A DNA stretch of 64,000 nucleotides, taken from Ariolimax columbianus (Eukaryota > Mollusca > Gastropoda > Stylommatophora > Arionidae). Below are positions 11,090-21,177 of the stretch, one piece after another. Location of the stretch: the NCBI GenBank assembly GCA_036924085.1, contig JAVGWX010000011.1, forward strand, positions 17,609,608-17,673,607. The letters are read 5' to 3'. Below the pieces are notes generated by a model, which saw only the letters and a list, made by a program, of their open reading frames with translations, ran no database searches and was not told where the DNA came from. The first letter of the stretch is position 1. Each line of letters begins with the position of its first letter. The translations under genes were made by a program, and so were the position numbers.

Positions 11090-11340
11090 GAGGACGACGT
11101 GGGCTAGTGGCTAAGTGACACTGCTCACAACCCGAAACTGCTGGGTTCGATCCCTATCACAGCACAGGCCGTTACCCCGGGGAAGCAAACCCTCAGAAAA
11201 TGCAGGAGGAAGCAGACCCTTAGATAAAATGTATGCTGAAGTAGTATGTACTGAGCCGACAGGCGCAAAATAAAAACCGTAGTTCAACGCACACCCGCTT
11301 GGGGAATATAACAATTAGGCGAACGGAAAAAAAACACAAA
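11090..11340 (+). mobile_element. SINE A, tRNA-headed, plus strand
   Basis: The tRNA-like head has an A box near GGGCTAGTGGCTAAGTG and a B box GGGTTCGATCCC. A body with GCCGTTACCCCGGGGAAGCA, GCAGGAGGAAGCAGACCC and GGCGCAAAATAAAAACC follows, then GGCGAACGG and an A tail. It aligns along its whole length with the reverse complement of 12279-12532. Two full-length copies with a shared tRNA head and A tail identify a SINE. Confidence 0.9.
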
Positions 11341-11385
11341 CAACATTTCTTATTGAAAAAGCTCATATCAGATTGACGTGTAGAG

Positions 11386-11726
11386 CAGTGTTTCCTAATC
11401 TATTTACACTCGTGGACCGGTGAAAACGGAAACAAAATTGTTCATGGACCGGTGGAAATAAGAAATAAATTGTTCGCAGACTTCTGAAAATAGTATCAAT
11501 TTTTCGCGGCCAGCTCAGACATAAAAAAGTCACATTGTTTATATAGTATGTTGTCCATCCGTTGTCAAGTTAATATTATAAAATGAAAATTATATAGCTA
11601 TTTAAAATAACTAGAATTCTAGTAGTAAATAGATAAGCGGTTCAGTAGTAATTTCTTTTTATCCGGCCCGGCAAGACATTTCTGCGGGCCGGTAGCGGTC
11701 CGAGTATCTGCGGTTTGCTATCATTG
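11386..11726. mobile_element. hAT-type MITE with 8-bp target duplication
   Basis: A 341-bp segment is flanked by perfect 8-bp repeats GTGTAGAG at 11378-11385 and 11727-11734. The left end is CAGTGTTTCCTAATC; the right end reads CAATGATAGCAAAC on the other strand, an imperfect terminal inverted repeat of hAT character. Internal GGACCGGTGAAAA and GGGCCGGTAGCGG resemble known hAT MITE interiors. There is no transposase, so it is non-autonomous. Confidence 0.85.
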
Positions 11727-11734
11727 GTGTAGAG

Positions 11735-12269
11735 GAAAGAGAAATATAATTGACAATGTGTATGTAAGTAATAAGAACCGTGCAGTTAGTATGGATGAAA
11801 AATGATTACTGTTAAATTAAAATATTAGAGAAAAATGTAGTCAGAATATGAACGTATCGAAGTTCATCTAATGTTGAAGTTACTTCACATTGGTATCTCG
11901 ATCTCAGATTATCAAGGTAAACCATTTTATAAATCATCATCATAGGTGTCTCAGTCTCTGTATACCATGCGCGTAGTGCGCCCAAACTGCAGGATCCCCC
12001 CTCTCGGCCTCGCTGATGTAATCCAAAGGATTGCAAAGCTTGACAATTTTGAACCAGCTCAGCTGCAGGATTTGCCGGAATGAGTTCAACATTTTGAAAC
12101 CATCCTCCTTAGGTGCTACCACTCCGGATTTTCTGACTGGGTTTACTTCCGTAGCCCTACTCTATCCCGAGGTTTCCACAAAGCAGAGGAGTTGTTGCCC
12201 GCAGATGCTAGTTACTCGAGACATCCGATAATACTCTCATCGTCCCAAGATTAGCCAGCACTCCCTGTG
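11735..12269. other. No gene seen
   Basis: Unassigned spacer between a MITE and a SINE. Short frames show no motif. Confidence 0.3.
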
Positions 12270-12278
12270 ACTTGTGGG

Positions 12279-12532
12279 TTTTTTTTTTTTTTTTGCGTTC
12301 GCCTTATTTATCTATTCCCCAAGGCGTGTGTGCGTTACACTGTGGTTTTTATTTTGCGCCCGTCGGCCCAGTGCATCCGACTTCAGCATGCATTTTATGT
12401 AAGGGTCTGCTTCCTCCTGCATTTTCTAAGGGTTTGCTTCCCCGGGGTAACGGCCGGTGCTGTGATGGGGATCCAACCCAGCACCTTCTGGTTGTAAGCC
12501 GTGCCACTTAACCACTAGGCCACGCCGTCCCC
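12279..12532 (-). mobile_element. SINE A, minus strand, with 12-bp target duplication
   Basis: The T-run at 12279-12294 is the A tail of a minus-strand SINE. The head ends at 12532, with an A box TGGCCTAGTGGTTAAGTGGC and a B-box-like GGGTTGGATCCCC on the minus strand. ACTTGTGGGTTT at 12270-12281 and again at 12533-12544 is a 12-bp target duplication, overlapping the tail on the left. It is highly similar to 11090-11340. Confidence 0.92.
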
Positions 12533-12544
12533 ACTTGTGGGTTT

Positions 12545-13379
12545 AAAATCAGAGTTCTTGTTCTCCTAGACGAACTGCCTGAACAGGCTAACGAGATTTG
12601 CCTACCCGGGTTTAGAGTCAGAGTTTACCTTCTCTTAGATTGGCTGCCATCCAAGGCTAATTAACCCAATCTGCCCGCCCAGTTATATCGCCAGGTACTA
12701 GGTCGCGCCTCACAGCAGTCTCTGTAAGAAACAGGTGGCCCCTCATGAAGGTGCTGATGGGGACACAATAATGTAGAAGAGGCCATTGGTATAGTAACTC
12801 CTAAACGGCAAGCGGAACAGTGAATCCAGCGGCGATCTCTCCACCTGGAAAGATAGGTTTTATCAGACGCTTCACTCTCCTTTATCGAGCGAACGTCCAG
12901 CCCAGACCTCGCTACCCCTACACAAATTAGAAACCACACGAGTTAAAATATATGCAATTTTAGCATCAGAAATATAATTTAAAACATTTTTACTGCGACC
13001 ACCAAGCTATTCACATTGACAGAAACAATAATCAATGTTTCATAACCCTTTGACAATCAATGTGTTTCTTTTTAAAAATTATTTTACGTGCAACTGCGTG
13101 TGCATATCTTGACAGGTTCGTTGGACCAGGCTGGGGCAACGCCCCTTCATTAACCGTGTCGGATTTATCGGATATTTCTGCATCACTTTCATAATTTGAT
13201 GACAAACTATCCGTGTCTAATAACTCCTCTTCACTTTCCATTATATTTTGCAGTAAAATAAACGCTCTACATATATAACTTGTAGGCAGTTAACTAGCCA
13301 TGGTATACAACAGCAACAAAAATATTTGTGAAATCGGAAAGTTAGTGATTACCGTCTATAAAGTAAATAGCATATTCTT
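12545..13379. other. No gene supported
   Basis: Mostly unassigned. A 69-codon minus-strand frame at 13032-13241 starts MESEEELLDTDSLSSNYESD, is acidic and then becomes basic (ARKIIFKKKH). Such acidic starts occur in some transposases and nuclear proteins, but nothing here identifies one. Confidence 0.3.
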
Positions 13380-13449
13380 TACACAACGTCGCTTCTTACA
13401 AAGGCCAACCAATTTGGCTGTTATAAGTTTCTTGGCAGGTGTGTAGTAC
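13380..13449 (-). repeat. SINE B body fragment
   Basis: The + strand CGTCGCTTCTTACAAAGGCC to GGCAGGTGTGTAGTACG parallels 4957-5040, the body of the minus-strand SINE B. The fragment is cut on the right by the GAA tail of an I-like copy. Confidence 0.6.
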
Positions 13450-13943
13450 GTCTTCTTCTTCTTCTTCTTCGTACGCTGTCAGACGTCAACCTGTATTTTT
13501 TCGAAAAATACAGTGGTCATCCTGAGGCTGCCGACACTGCCATAAAGCTTGTCTAGTGTTGCCACTGGTGATGGCCACATGTGCTTTCTCTGATCCTCGT
13601 ATGTCGGGCAGTTTTGCAGCAAATGTTCAGCGGTCATTTCCCCGGTACCACACGAGCATTCGTCAGTGCCACCTATCTTCAATTTATTGAATAGGTGGTA
13701 ACTCAGTCTATTGTGGCCACTGCGAAGTCTGAAGACCACGACCTGCTCTCTTCTGTTCAACTGGTAATAGGCTTCGTTTTTTGTGTAGCCAGTATGTTAT
13801 GTTGCCCATTTGGTCATGTATCTAGCTCTAATTAGCCTTTTTGACTCTGCGTAAGTCACACTAGTGTATGGTTGTGGTAGTCTTGCACCTTCTTTTGCCA
13901 GTCTGTCAGCCTCCTCGTTGCCTTGGATGTTACAATGGGATAG
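13450..13943 (-). pseudogene. I-like retrotransposon 3' fragment, minus strand
   Basis: The (CTT)n run at 13450 is the GAA tail. Reading inward on the minus strand gives the C-terminal part: MNRREQVVVFRLRSGHNRL, the Cys/His motif CSCGTGEMTAEHLLQNCPTY, then VATLDKLYGSV to the stop near 13480. The fragment ends at the RNase H SHCNIQGNEEAD region near 13943. It is clearly related to 21178-25439 but a distinct subfamily, sharing VATLDKLYGSV with 51767-52833. Confidence 0.85.
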
Positions 13944-15132
13944 GTTGCCATTATTTTCCGTACTCGAAGGACCGATTACATCGATTAAAAACTGAACACG
14001 GTGGGATACAAGTCAGGTGCTGCCTGTTCCTATAGAAAGTATCCAAGGACAACAAATATATCTATTACCAGCTGAATGTCACATGAAAATGGATGCCTGA
14101 TGTCGGAAGTCTAATTTGCGGCTTACATCTCGTACTATGAATGTTTCGTTTATTTATAATTAATTATTGGCAGCCACGTCTAGAATAACGATGACATAGT
14201 TGTTCCACTACAGCTGTATTTTGAAATCAACAATCATAGCGTGGTAATAGTTTCCACTTGGGATGAGAAGTGGAGTGGCTGCTATAGAAACTTACGAGAG
14301 GAGCAAAAGAATGACCAAACGCAACCCCCAAAAGAAAAATAACAAGAAAAGCAATTGTGGCTCAAAGTTTTTACAAGATGTAGTAGCCATCAAAGTGTCC
14401 CCCATTCCTTCCCCACCGCCAACACCCCAATCTCTTGGTTATTTGTCTTCTACGACATTCCAGACAGGTTACAGTCTTAGCCTTAGTCGACCTGCACTTC
14501 TTCAGGGGCGGATCCTCTTGTGCAGGTCCCGGCTCTGGCATGAACTGGATGTAGTCGAGAGAAGTATGTCCTGCTTAGTGTGATAGGATCGAACAGCGTA
14601 TTACTCCGCTGCGTTGTGATAAGTGCCGCGGAGGGTGTTAAGGAATGTGCTAGTTCATCGTAATAGACTCAAACACTTGAGCAAATTAGACGCGCATTCA
14701 GTTAGGCGCCATCTATGCTGCTCTAAACAAACTACCTAACCATGGCCCGTGGTAGGCCATGTCACTCAGTAAGTCGTGGTGCTGTTATTATCCTTTAAAT
14801 ACACACATACCCGATGGACCATTCAGTACCAGGTTACAGTGGTACTATTATTTGCTCCAAATGTGGACCCTGGTAACAGTTTGTAATCTTACAAACATGA
14901 TGTAAAAGGCAACTGATGAAGATTGTGACTGGGGATAGCAACCTACTTATTTAAAACAAACTGTTACGGAAGCTACCACTTCAGAAGCGTAAGATACTGG
15001 TCTGATATGTGCTTCCTGTTAAAAAATTATATCTGTAATGGTAGTAATATGCTTTGAAGGGAGCACTTTGGAAAACAAAAATACTTTACTAGCTTTATCT
15101 ACTGAAATATCACCCGAAGATCAAGATTAAGT
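13944..15132. other. No gene seen
   Basis: About 1.2 kb without recognisable genes. GGTTACAGTC and GGTTACAGTGG strings near 14466 and 14829 echo those at 1466 and 11024 and may mark a degraded dispersed repeat. Confidence 0.35.
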
Positions 15133-15397
15133 TCAGGTCAGGTCATCCCGTAACCAGTGAGGTCATTACGGCACACATGAAGTCACCCCCAAAAATTACG
15201 CAACCCCTTTCTATCAACGGTCAATGCCTGTGCCTCCTCTGGTCGGAGATTGGTCCATTCTTTTATGTTGTCCTCCCACCTCATTTGGGGACGACCTCTT
15301 CGTCGTTCATCTTGCATTCTGTCGTGCAGGATTGTATGTGTAAGACTGTTTGATCTCGATGTGTGGTCGTACCAAGCGAGTTTCCCTCTTTTGAATG
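15133..15397 (-). pseudogene. RTE-like retrotransposon 3' fragment
   Basis: The minus strand encodes KRGKLAWYDHTSRSNSLTHT, RRRGRPQMRWEDNIKEWTNL and RPEEAQALTVDRKGLRNFWG, the conserved C-terminal tail of a widespread animal non-LTR polymerase (RRRGRPxxRWEDNIKEWT). The element's 3' tail is the GTCAGGTCA repeat at 15135-15145. It is truncated at its inner end where an I-like copy begins at 15398. Related fragments lie at 25440, 32932 and 63078. RTE-like is a tentative name. Confidence 0.75.
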
Positions 15398-17679
15398 CTG
15401 AACCAAAGCTAGAAAAGGGGAATTGTACCCCAGGCATGGAAAAACGCAGTATTTGTACCAGTACCAAAAACAGGAAAGGACAAAACAGATCCAAATGGAT
15501 ACAGGCCCATAAGCCTACTGAGCTGTGTCGGCAAGCTGATGGAACGGATGATAAACACCAGACTGATGTGGCATCTGGAAGAAAAACGAATACTAATTCC
15601 ACAGCAAGCCGGCTTTAGACAGCACAGATCCACTGAGGACCAGGTCATCCTCATAGCCCAGGAGATAGAAGATGCCTACCAGGCACAGAAACACACAGTA
15701 GCTGTTTGGGTGGATCTGGAAAAGGCATTTGACAAAGTCTGGAAGGATGGACTTAGAGTCAAGCTAAGAAGAAGTGATGTCTGTGGGAAGATGTACAAGT
15801 GGATCAACCACTACCTCAAACAAAGAACGGCCAGAGTCCAAGTACAAGGGCAGATGAGCAAAAAGGTGACACTCGAGCAGAGAGTACCCCAAGGGGGAGT
15901 ATTGTCACCCACACTCTTCCTGGTATATATAAACGATATTACAGAGAATATACCAGGAAGAGTCCATAGCTCAATGTTTGCAGACGATCTGGCTATATGG
16001 ACCTCTGAACAGAATCTCACCATAGCAAGAAATCGGATGCAGACGGCCCTTACATCGCTGGAAGAGTGGGCGATCTCATGGCTGGTCAAAATAAACGAGG
16101 AGAAAACCACATGCACAATATTCTCGCTTTCAATCAATTCCCAAAGTACCAAATTAAGTCTAAATGGCAAAATCCTGCAGCCAAACGACAACCCAACCTA
16201 TCTGGGAGTCACATTTGATCGGCGCATGACATGGAAAAGTCAGATTGAGAGAAACCGAATGAAAGCCAGAGAAAGAATGGCAATCATGAGGAAACTTGCT
16301 GGCACAAGCTGGGGAGCAGACGAGGGCATACTAAAGAAACTGTATACTGGAAGAGTGAGACCAGTTCTCGAGTATGGCATTGCGGCATGGACAACAGCAG
16401 CGAAGGCGAACTTCGACAAACTTCAAAACCAAGCCATGAGAATTATAACAGGTGGCATGAAGTCAACGCCAATTGTAGAACTTGAAAAGACTACAAAACT
16501 GCAATCCATGACCGATAGAAGCGACTGCAGAGCCCAGCTGCAGTCAGAGAAACTCCGAAGACTGACGGACCATCCAATGTACCAGAGACTAAACAATTTG
16601 GGAAATGGGAAACTAAAGCGGAGAAACTTTGCAGAAATAGCCAAAGCAAAGATGCACGAAGATCCCATAAACGCACTAACAACACCAAAACCCATCACTA
16701 CTGTACGAAAACCTACCTGGAGGCAGGATATATTTCCAGAGGTGGTAGAAAATACACCAGGTATTGCAAACAAAAACTGCCAGACTGAAAAAGAAAGGAG
16801 AGACACTACCCTAAGCTTCATAACGAAAAGCTACCCAAGCATGGACTGGACCCATGCATACACCGACGGTTCTGTAACAAACACTACACAAAACGGAGGG
16901 GCAGGAGCATTCCTGAACCTACCAAATGGCAGAAAAATAACACTGTCATTCGCTACTGGTAAGTACACAAGCAATTTCAGAGCGGAGGCAGAGGCACTGA
17001 GGGCGGCAGTGGAAGAAATGGTGACACACAGTGAAAATGAGAGCCATATAGTCCTGCTGACAGATGCTCTCGCCCTAGTCACAGCGCTAAAAAGCTAGAA
17101 AAACATTGAGCTTAATGACTTAAGAGCAGCACTCTGCAAACTGTGCCCGCAGTCCGCACCAAAAAGGGTAGTGGTACAGTGGGTTCCGTCACACTGCAAC
17201 ATCCAAGGCAACGAGGAGGCAGACAGACTGGCAAAAGAAGGTGCAAGACTACCACAAACAGATACCAGTATGACGTACGAAGAGTCAAAACGGCTTATCA
17301 AAGCCAGATACATGACCAAATGGTAAACCGAACATACAGGTTACACCAAAAACGATGCCTATTACCAGTTGAACCGAAGAGAGCAGGTCGTTGTCTTCAG
17401 ACTTCGCACTGGCCACAACAGACTGAGGTACCACCTATTCAACAAATTAAAGATAGGGTGTACCGACGAATGCCCGTGCGGTACTGGTAAAATGACCGCT
17501 GAACATCTGCTGCAGAACTGCCCGACATACGAGGATCAGAGAGAGCAGATGTGGCCATTACCAGTGGAACTGCAAGACAAGCTCTATGGCAGTTGCGAGA
17601 GCCTCAGGATGACCGCCACTTTTTTCGAAAAAAATACTGGTTACCGTCTGACTGCGTACGCAGAAGAAGAAGAAGAAGA
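15398..17679 (+). pseudogene. I-like retrotransposon, 5'-truncated copy
   Basis: Corresponds to about 23153-25439 of the full element, starting at CTGAACCAAAGCT inside the RT domain and ending in a GAA tail (17662-17679). It retains QAGFRQHRSTEDQ, VDLEKAFDKVW, FADDLAIW and RNase H motifs YTDGS and NFRAEAEAL. Disabling changes are TAG at 17096-17098, TAA near 17325, a 9-bp in-frame deletion (DKLQN for DKVNKLQN), and an altered C-terminus (FFEKNTGYRL). The largest open stretch is 15539-17098. The copy at 25692-27979 shares all of these changes, so the two are duplicates of one dead insertion. Confidence 0.93.
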
Positions 17680-17718
17680 TCCTTCAACACTGTCAATCAA
17701 AGCCAAATATTTAAATTT
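17680..17718. other. 39-bp spacer shared by the two duplicated blocks
   Basis: TCCTTCAACACTGTC to AAATATTTAAATTT lies between the GAA tail of the truncated copy and a copy of the element's leader. It occurs again at 27980-28018. It is probably old target DNA that separated two adjacent insertions. Confidence 0.7.
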
Positions 17719-18067
17719 GGCGTACCATCCCTGCATAGAAGCCAAGAAAATAAAGGAAAAAAGAGATACCCCACTCACATGCAAATGCTACGTTTCTGGC
17801 AGGACGTAACGATCCTGGGATACAGACACACTGGACTGCCTCTCTCCTGGGTAAACCAGTCCATCTCATATATCATCTCACATATCATCATTGCACCCTA
17901 TAGACACGAGTAGTGAAGACTCGATAGTCTGGTAAGACAACTTCCATAAGAGAGACAACTCTGATCATAAACAACTGCTGCCTTGCAGATAGGCTGGATA
18001 CAGCCGAAGGCTAAGGAGGGCATCCCTACAGAAACGCCTGTTGAAATCGGATGCATGGGGCCGCAGG
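17719..18067 (+). mobile_element. I-like element 5' leader, broken off at rDNA
   Basis: Aligns with the leaders at 21178-21502 and 28019-28350, from GGCGTACCATCCCTGCATAG to GGGGCCGCAGG. Clear similarity ends at 18067, just past the ATG context of the element's ORF (here ATGCATGGGGCC), where GC-rich rDNA-like sequence starts. Confidence 0.85.
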
Positions 18068-18698
18068 TAGTTGTCTCGCCGCGGCGACTCAATTTCAACC
18101 AGTGTTCGTAAAGCGATCTCAGTCCCGCCAGGCGGAGCGATAGCGCGGGCTTGCGGAAAACGCTCGCCTGCCTTTCCCCGTAGTGCGAATTGGGTGCGGT
18201 TTGTGGTAGTGGCTCCTCCACCGAGGTGCGCTAGTCTGGTCCGTATCAGGAAACGTGGTCCGTCCGTGGTGATTTATCTAAGGCTTATAGCAGAGCTCGA
18301 CAGTACGTCTCGCTGGTGGTCCGACTCTCGCAAAGAGCTTGTGACCGGCAAATGGAAAGCAGGAATCGTTGCCTCGAGGCCCTGCGTTCTCCCTACGGAG
18401 AAGAAGGGCAGGCCAAATTGTGTCTCTAGTCCCAGTGAAATTCGTCGCCGAGGTCGTTGGGATCCGTTCTGCACAGAGCGCTGCCATCCCTCCTCGAGCG
18501 AGCCCGGTCGGTCGGTCGTCTGGTGCGTGTGGGAGGCCCCTGTCGGGCGGTCCTAGGTCGACGGAGTGAGGGACGGGTGGAACAAACCGTCCGTCCCGTC
18601 AGTCGGTCCCTGCGGCCGTCGTCCCAGCGAGGCTTTTTACAAAAACACACCCTTCCTCCGCCGACCGGTGTGTGCTGTACGTACGTCTCCGACAGATA
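18068..18698 (+). other. Probable rDNA 5' external transcribed spacer
   Basis: GC-rich sequence, unlike its AT-rich surroundings, runs directly into the 18S start. Position, composition and orientation suit the end of the 5' ETS of a 45S rRNA unit. ETS sequences are poorly conserved, so this is inferred from context. The first 90 bases may instead include degraded element sequence (see findings). Confidence 0.7.
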
Positions 18699-19863
18699 TC
18701 TGGTTGATCCTGCCAGTAGTCATATGCTTGTCTCAAAGATTAAGCCATGCATGTCTAAGTTCACACTGTCTCACGGTGAAACCGCGAATGGCTCATTAAA
18801 TCAGTCGAGGTTCCTTAGATGACACGATCCTACTTGGATAACGGTGGCAATTCTAGAGCTAATACATGCTTACCAAGCTCCGACCCTCGCGGAAAGAGCG
18901 CTTTTATTAGTTCAAAACCAATCGTCGTTTCCCCTCGCGGGGTTGCGGCGTCCCCACTGGTGACTCTGGATAACTTTGTGCTGATCGCATGGCCTCATGT
19001 GCCGGCGACGCATCTTTCAAATGTCTGCCCTATCAAATGTCGATGGTACGTGACATGCCTACCATGTTTGTAACGGGTAACGGGGAATCAGGGTTCGATT
19101 CCGGAGAGGGAGCATGAGAAACGGCTACCACATCCAAGGAAGGCAGCAGGCGCGCAACTTACCCACTCCCGGCACGGGGAGGTAGTGACGAAAAATAACA
19201 ATACGGGACTCTTTCGAGGCCCCGTAATTGGAATGAGTACACTTTAAACCCTTTAACGAGGATCTATTGGAGGGCAAGTCTGGTGCCAGCAGCCGCGGTA
19301 ATTCCAGCTCCAATAGCGTATATTTAAGTTGTTGCAGTTAAAAAGCTCGTAGTTGGATCTCAGGCGCAGGCGGGCGGTCCGGCTCGCGCCGGTTCACTGC
19401 CCGTTGTCTCCTGCCCTACCGTCTGCCGGCTCTCTCCCACGGGTGCTCTTCGCTGAGCGTCCTGGGTGGCCGGCGCGTTTACTTTGAAAAAATTAGAGTG
19501 TTCAAAGCAGGCCTCGGCTGCCTGAATAATGGTGCATGGAATAATGGAATAGGACCTCGGTTCTATTTTGTTGGTTTTCGGAACTGGAGGTAATGATTAA
19601 CAGGGACAAACGGGGGCATTCGTATTGCGGCGTTAGAGGTGAAATTCTTGGATCGCCGCAAGACGAGCTACTGCGAAAGCATTTGTCAAGAATGTTTTCA
19701 TTAATCAAGAACGAAAGTCAGAGGCGCGAAGACGATCAGATACCGTCGTAGTTCTGACCATAAACGATGCCGACTAGCGATCCGCAGGAGTTGCTTCGAT
19801 GACTCTGCGGGCAGCTTCCGGGAAACCAAAGTGTTTGGGTTCCGGGGGAAGTATGGTTGCAAA

Positions 19864-19912
<49 letters not shown>

Positions 19913-19937
19913 GCGGCTTAATTTGACTCAACACGGC
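18699..19937 (+). rRNA. 18S rRNA gene, 3'-truncated (probable pseudogene)
   Basis: Starts at ATCTGGTTGATCCTGCCAGT and carries the universal SSU landmarks in order: CATGCATGTCTAAG, GGCTCATTAAATCAG, GTGCCAGCAGCCGCGGTAAT (about 19285), GGGGGCATTCGTATTGCGG (about 19612), ATACCGTCGTAGTTCTGACC (about 19741) and GGAATTGACGGAAGGGCACC (19878). Canonical sequence stops after TTGACTCAACACGG. The last third of 18S, including the decoding-site helix and 3' end, is missing, and no ITS, 5.8S or 28S follows. Changes at normally invariant positions (C for G at 19601, G for A at 19667, CG for TT at 19725-19726, A for C at 19114) support a non-functional rDNA orphon. Confidence 0.95.
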
Positions 19938-20420
19938 CAACACTGAAATGATTGACATGCCGAGACCACTCTTCTGGGGCCTAATATGGAACTGGTGCTG
20001 GACTTAGACCCCCAGAAATCTGGGGTTATGCCCCCTGTGGCTCGGTTTTGTCTGCATCCAATGTTTGATAAAGGAATTGACGGAAGAGCACTATCAGGAG
20101 TGGAGCCTGAGACCTGGGTTAACTTACCACGCCAATAATGCAGAATGACTATCAAAAAGTACACCTTCGTGGGGTCTAATAGAGAACATGTGCTGGAATT
20201 AGACCCTCGAAAATTTTGGGGCTACCCTCTTGATTGTCTCGCTAAGGGAATTGACGGAAGGGCACCACCAGGTGTGGAACCTGCGGCTTAATTTGACTGA
20301 ACACGCCAATACTGTAGAACAAATGACAAATCGAGAGCACTGCCGTTTGGGTCTAATAATGAACGTACGCTGGTATTAGACTCACGGATGACAAGTCAGC
20401 TCTCAAACACTCAAATGAAA
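19875..20420 (+). repeat. Degenerate satellite seeded by an 18S segment
   Basis: The 18S string GGAATTGACGGAAG recurs at 19878, 20073 and 20247. Each copy is followed by a recognisable CACCA(C)CAGG, GTGGA(G/A)CCTG and an AACTGAA/ACACGCCAA context, then by a spacer with a small inverted repeat (GGGGTCTAAT with ATTAGACCC at 20171-20206; equivalents at 19976-20012 and 20349-20383). Periods are 195 and about 175 bp. A weaker fourth spacer follows near 20510-20560. The array replaces the missing 3' part of 18S. Confidence 0.85.
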
Positions 20421-21177
20421 GAACGCTACGGAAATCGTGTTTAACTCCGCAGAAACCGCAGATTTCAAATACCTGGTCATTGACAAACAAAAGCCCTCAA
20501 TAAATTCGTCTGACCAAATAGTGAACGGGTGCTGGGAATAGATCATCTGAAGACAGGTCAGTTTTACCCTACAAATGACAGGGCGTTGCTACGGAAAACC
20601 AGCTCAAATCGAGAGGAGCCGCAGACACTTTGGTTCACGTACCAGGCTGATAAGCCAAGGGCGCGAGGCTACCATGTGGGGGATTACGGCCGAACCCTTG
20701 TAAGCCGCAATCCCGCCCAAAATCGCAGCACCACTGCAATGGGAGGCTCCTACATGCTCGGAACCTGGGGCTTGCGCCCCAGCCCTATCAGGTAGAGCCA
20801 CAGTAAGAGGTTCTTGCCGCCCGCCAATCAAAGCGGGCGGACAACTGCTTGATACTCACCCTATACGGCGATGGGGTGCGAAAAAACACCAACCAAAGAC
20901 TTAGAACCTGGTCGGGGTGTCGAAAACAGTAGAGCAGCCACCTCACTGTGAACTGTCAAGACTCAACCACTGACCATGAGAGTTGTCCGCACACCAGGCG
21001 ATCAACATCTCTGTGACATTACCAGGCTTGTCCTCTGGCGAAATGCACTCCGGCTACGATATCTACCTCTGTACGTTATCAGCCATAACTATCATGCTGG
21101 ACGCAGAAGAGATGCAGACCAGCGGACATTGCACACCTGCCCCACTGTGTCAACACCCCAGGTGGCGGGGAATGCTA
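20421..21177. other. Unidentified GC-rich segment with strong hairpins
   Basis: No rRNA, ORF1/gag motif or known repeat is recognisable. It holds perfect short inverted repeats such as CCGCCCGC with GCGGGCGG (20819-20842) and GGGGC with GCCCC (20768-20781), and CAAATGA...GCTACGGAAA appears twice (about 20413 and 20573), extending the decaying repeat structure to about 20600. It ends at the leader of the intact I-like element. It may be derived from the rDNA spacer or be unknown 5' sequence. Confidence 0.5.

Noticed and set aside
13032..13241. piggyBac-type transposase N-terminus
   Set aside because: Only an acidic stretch is shared; no downstream catalytic region or terminal repeats are seen.
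18071..18822. Several overlapping ORFs across the ETS and 18S start
   Set aside because: They lie within rRNA gene sequence; open frames result from GC-rich composition.
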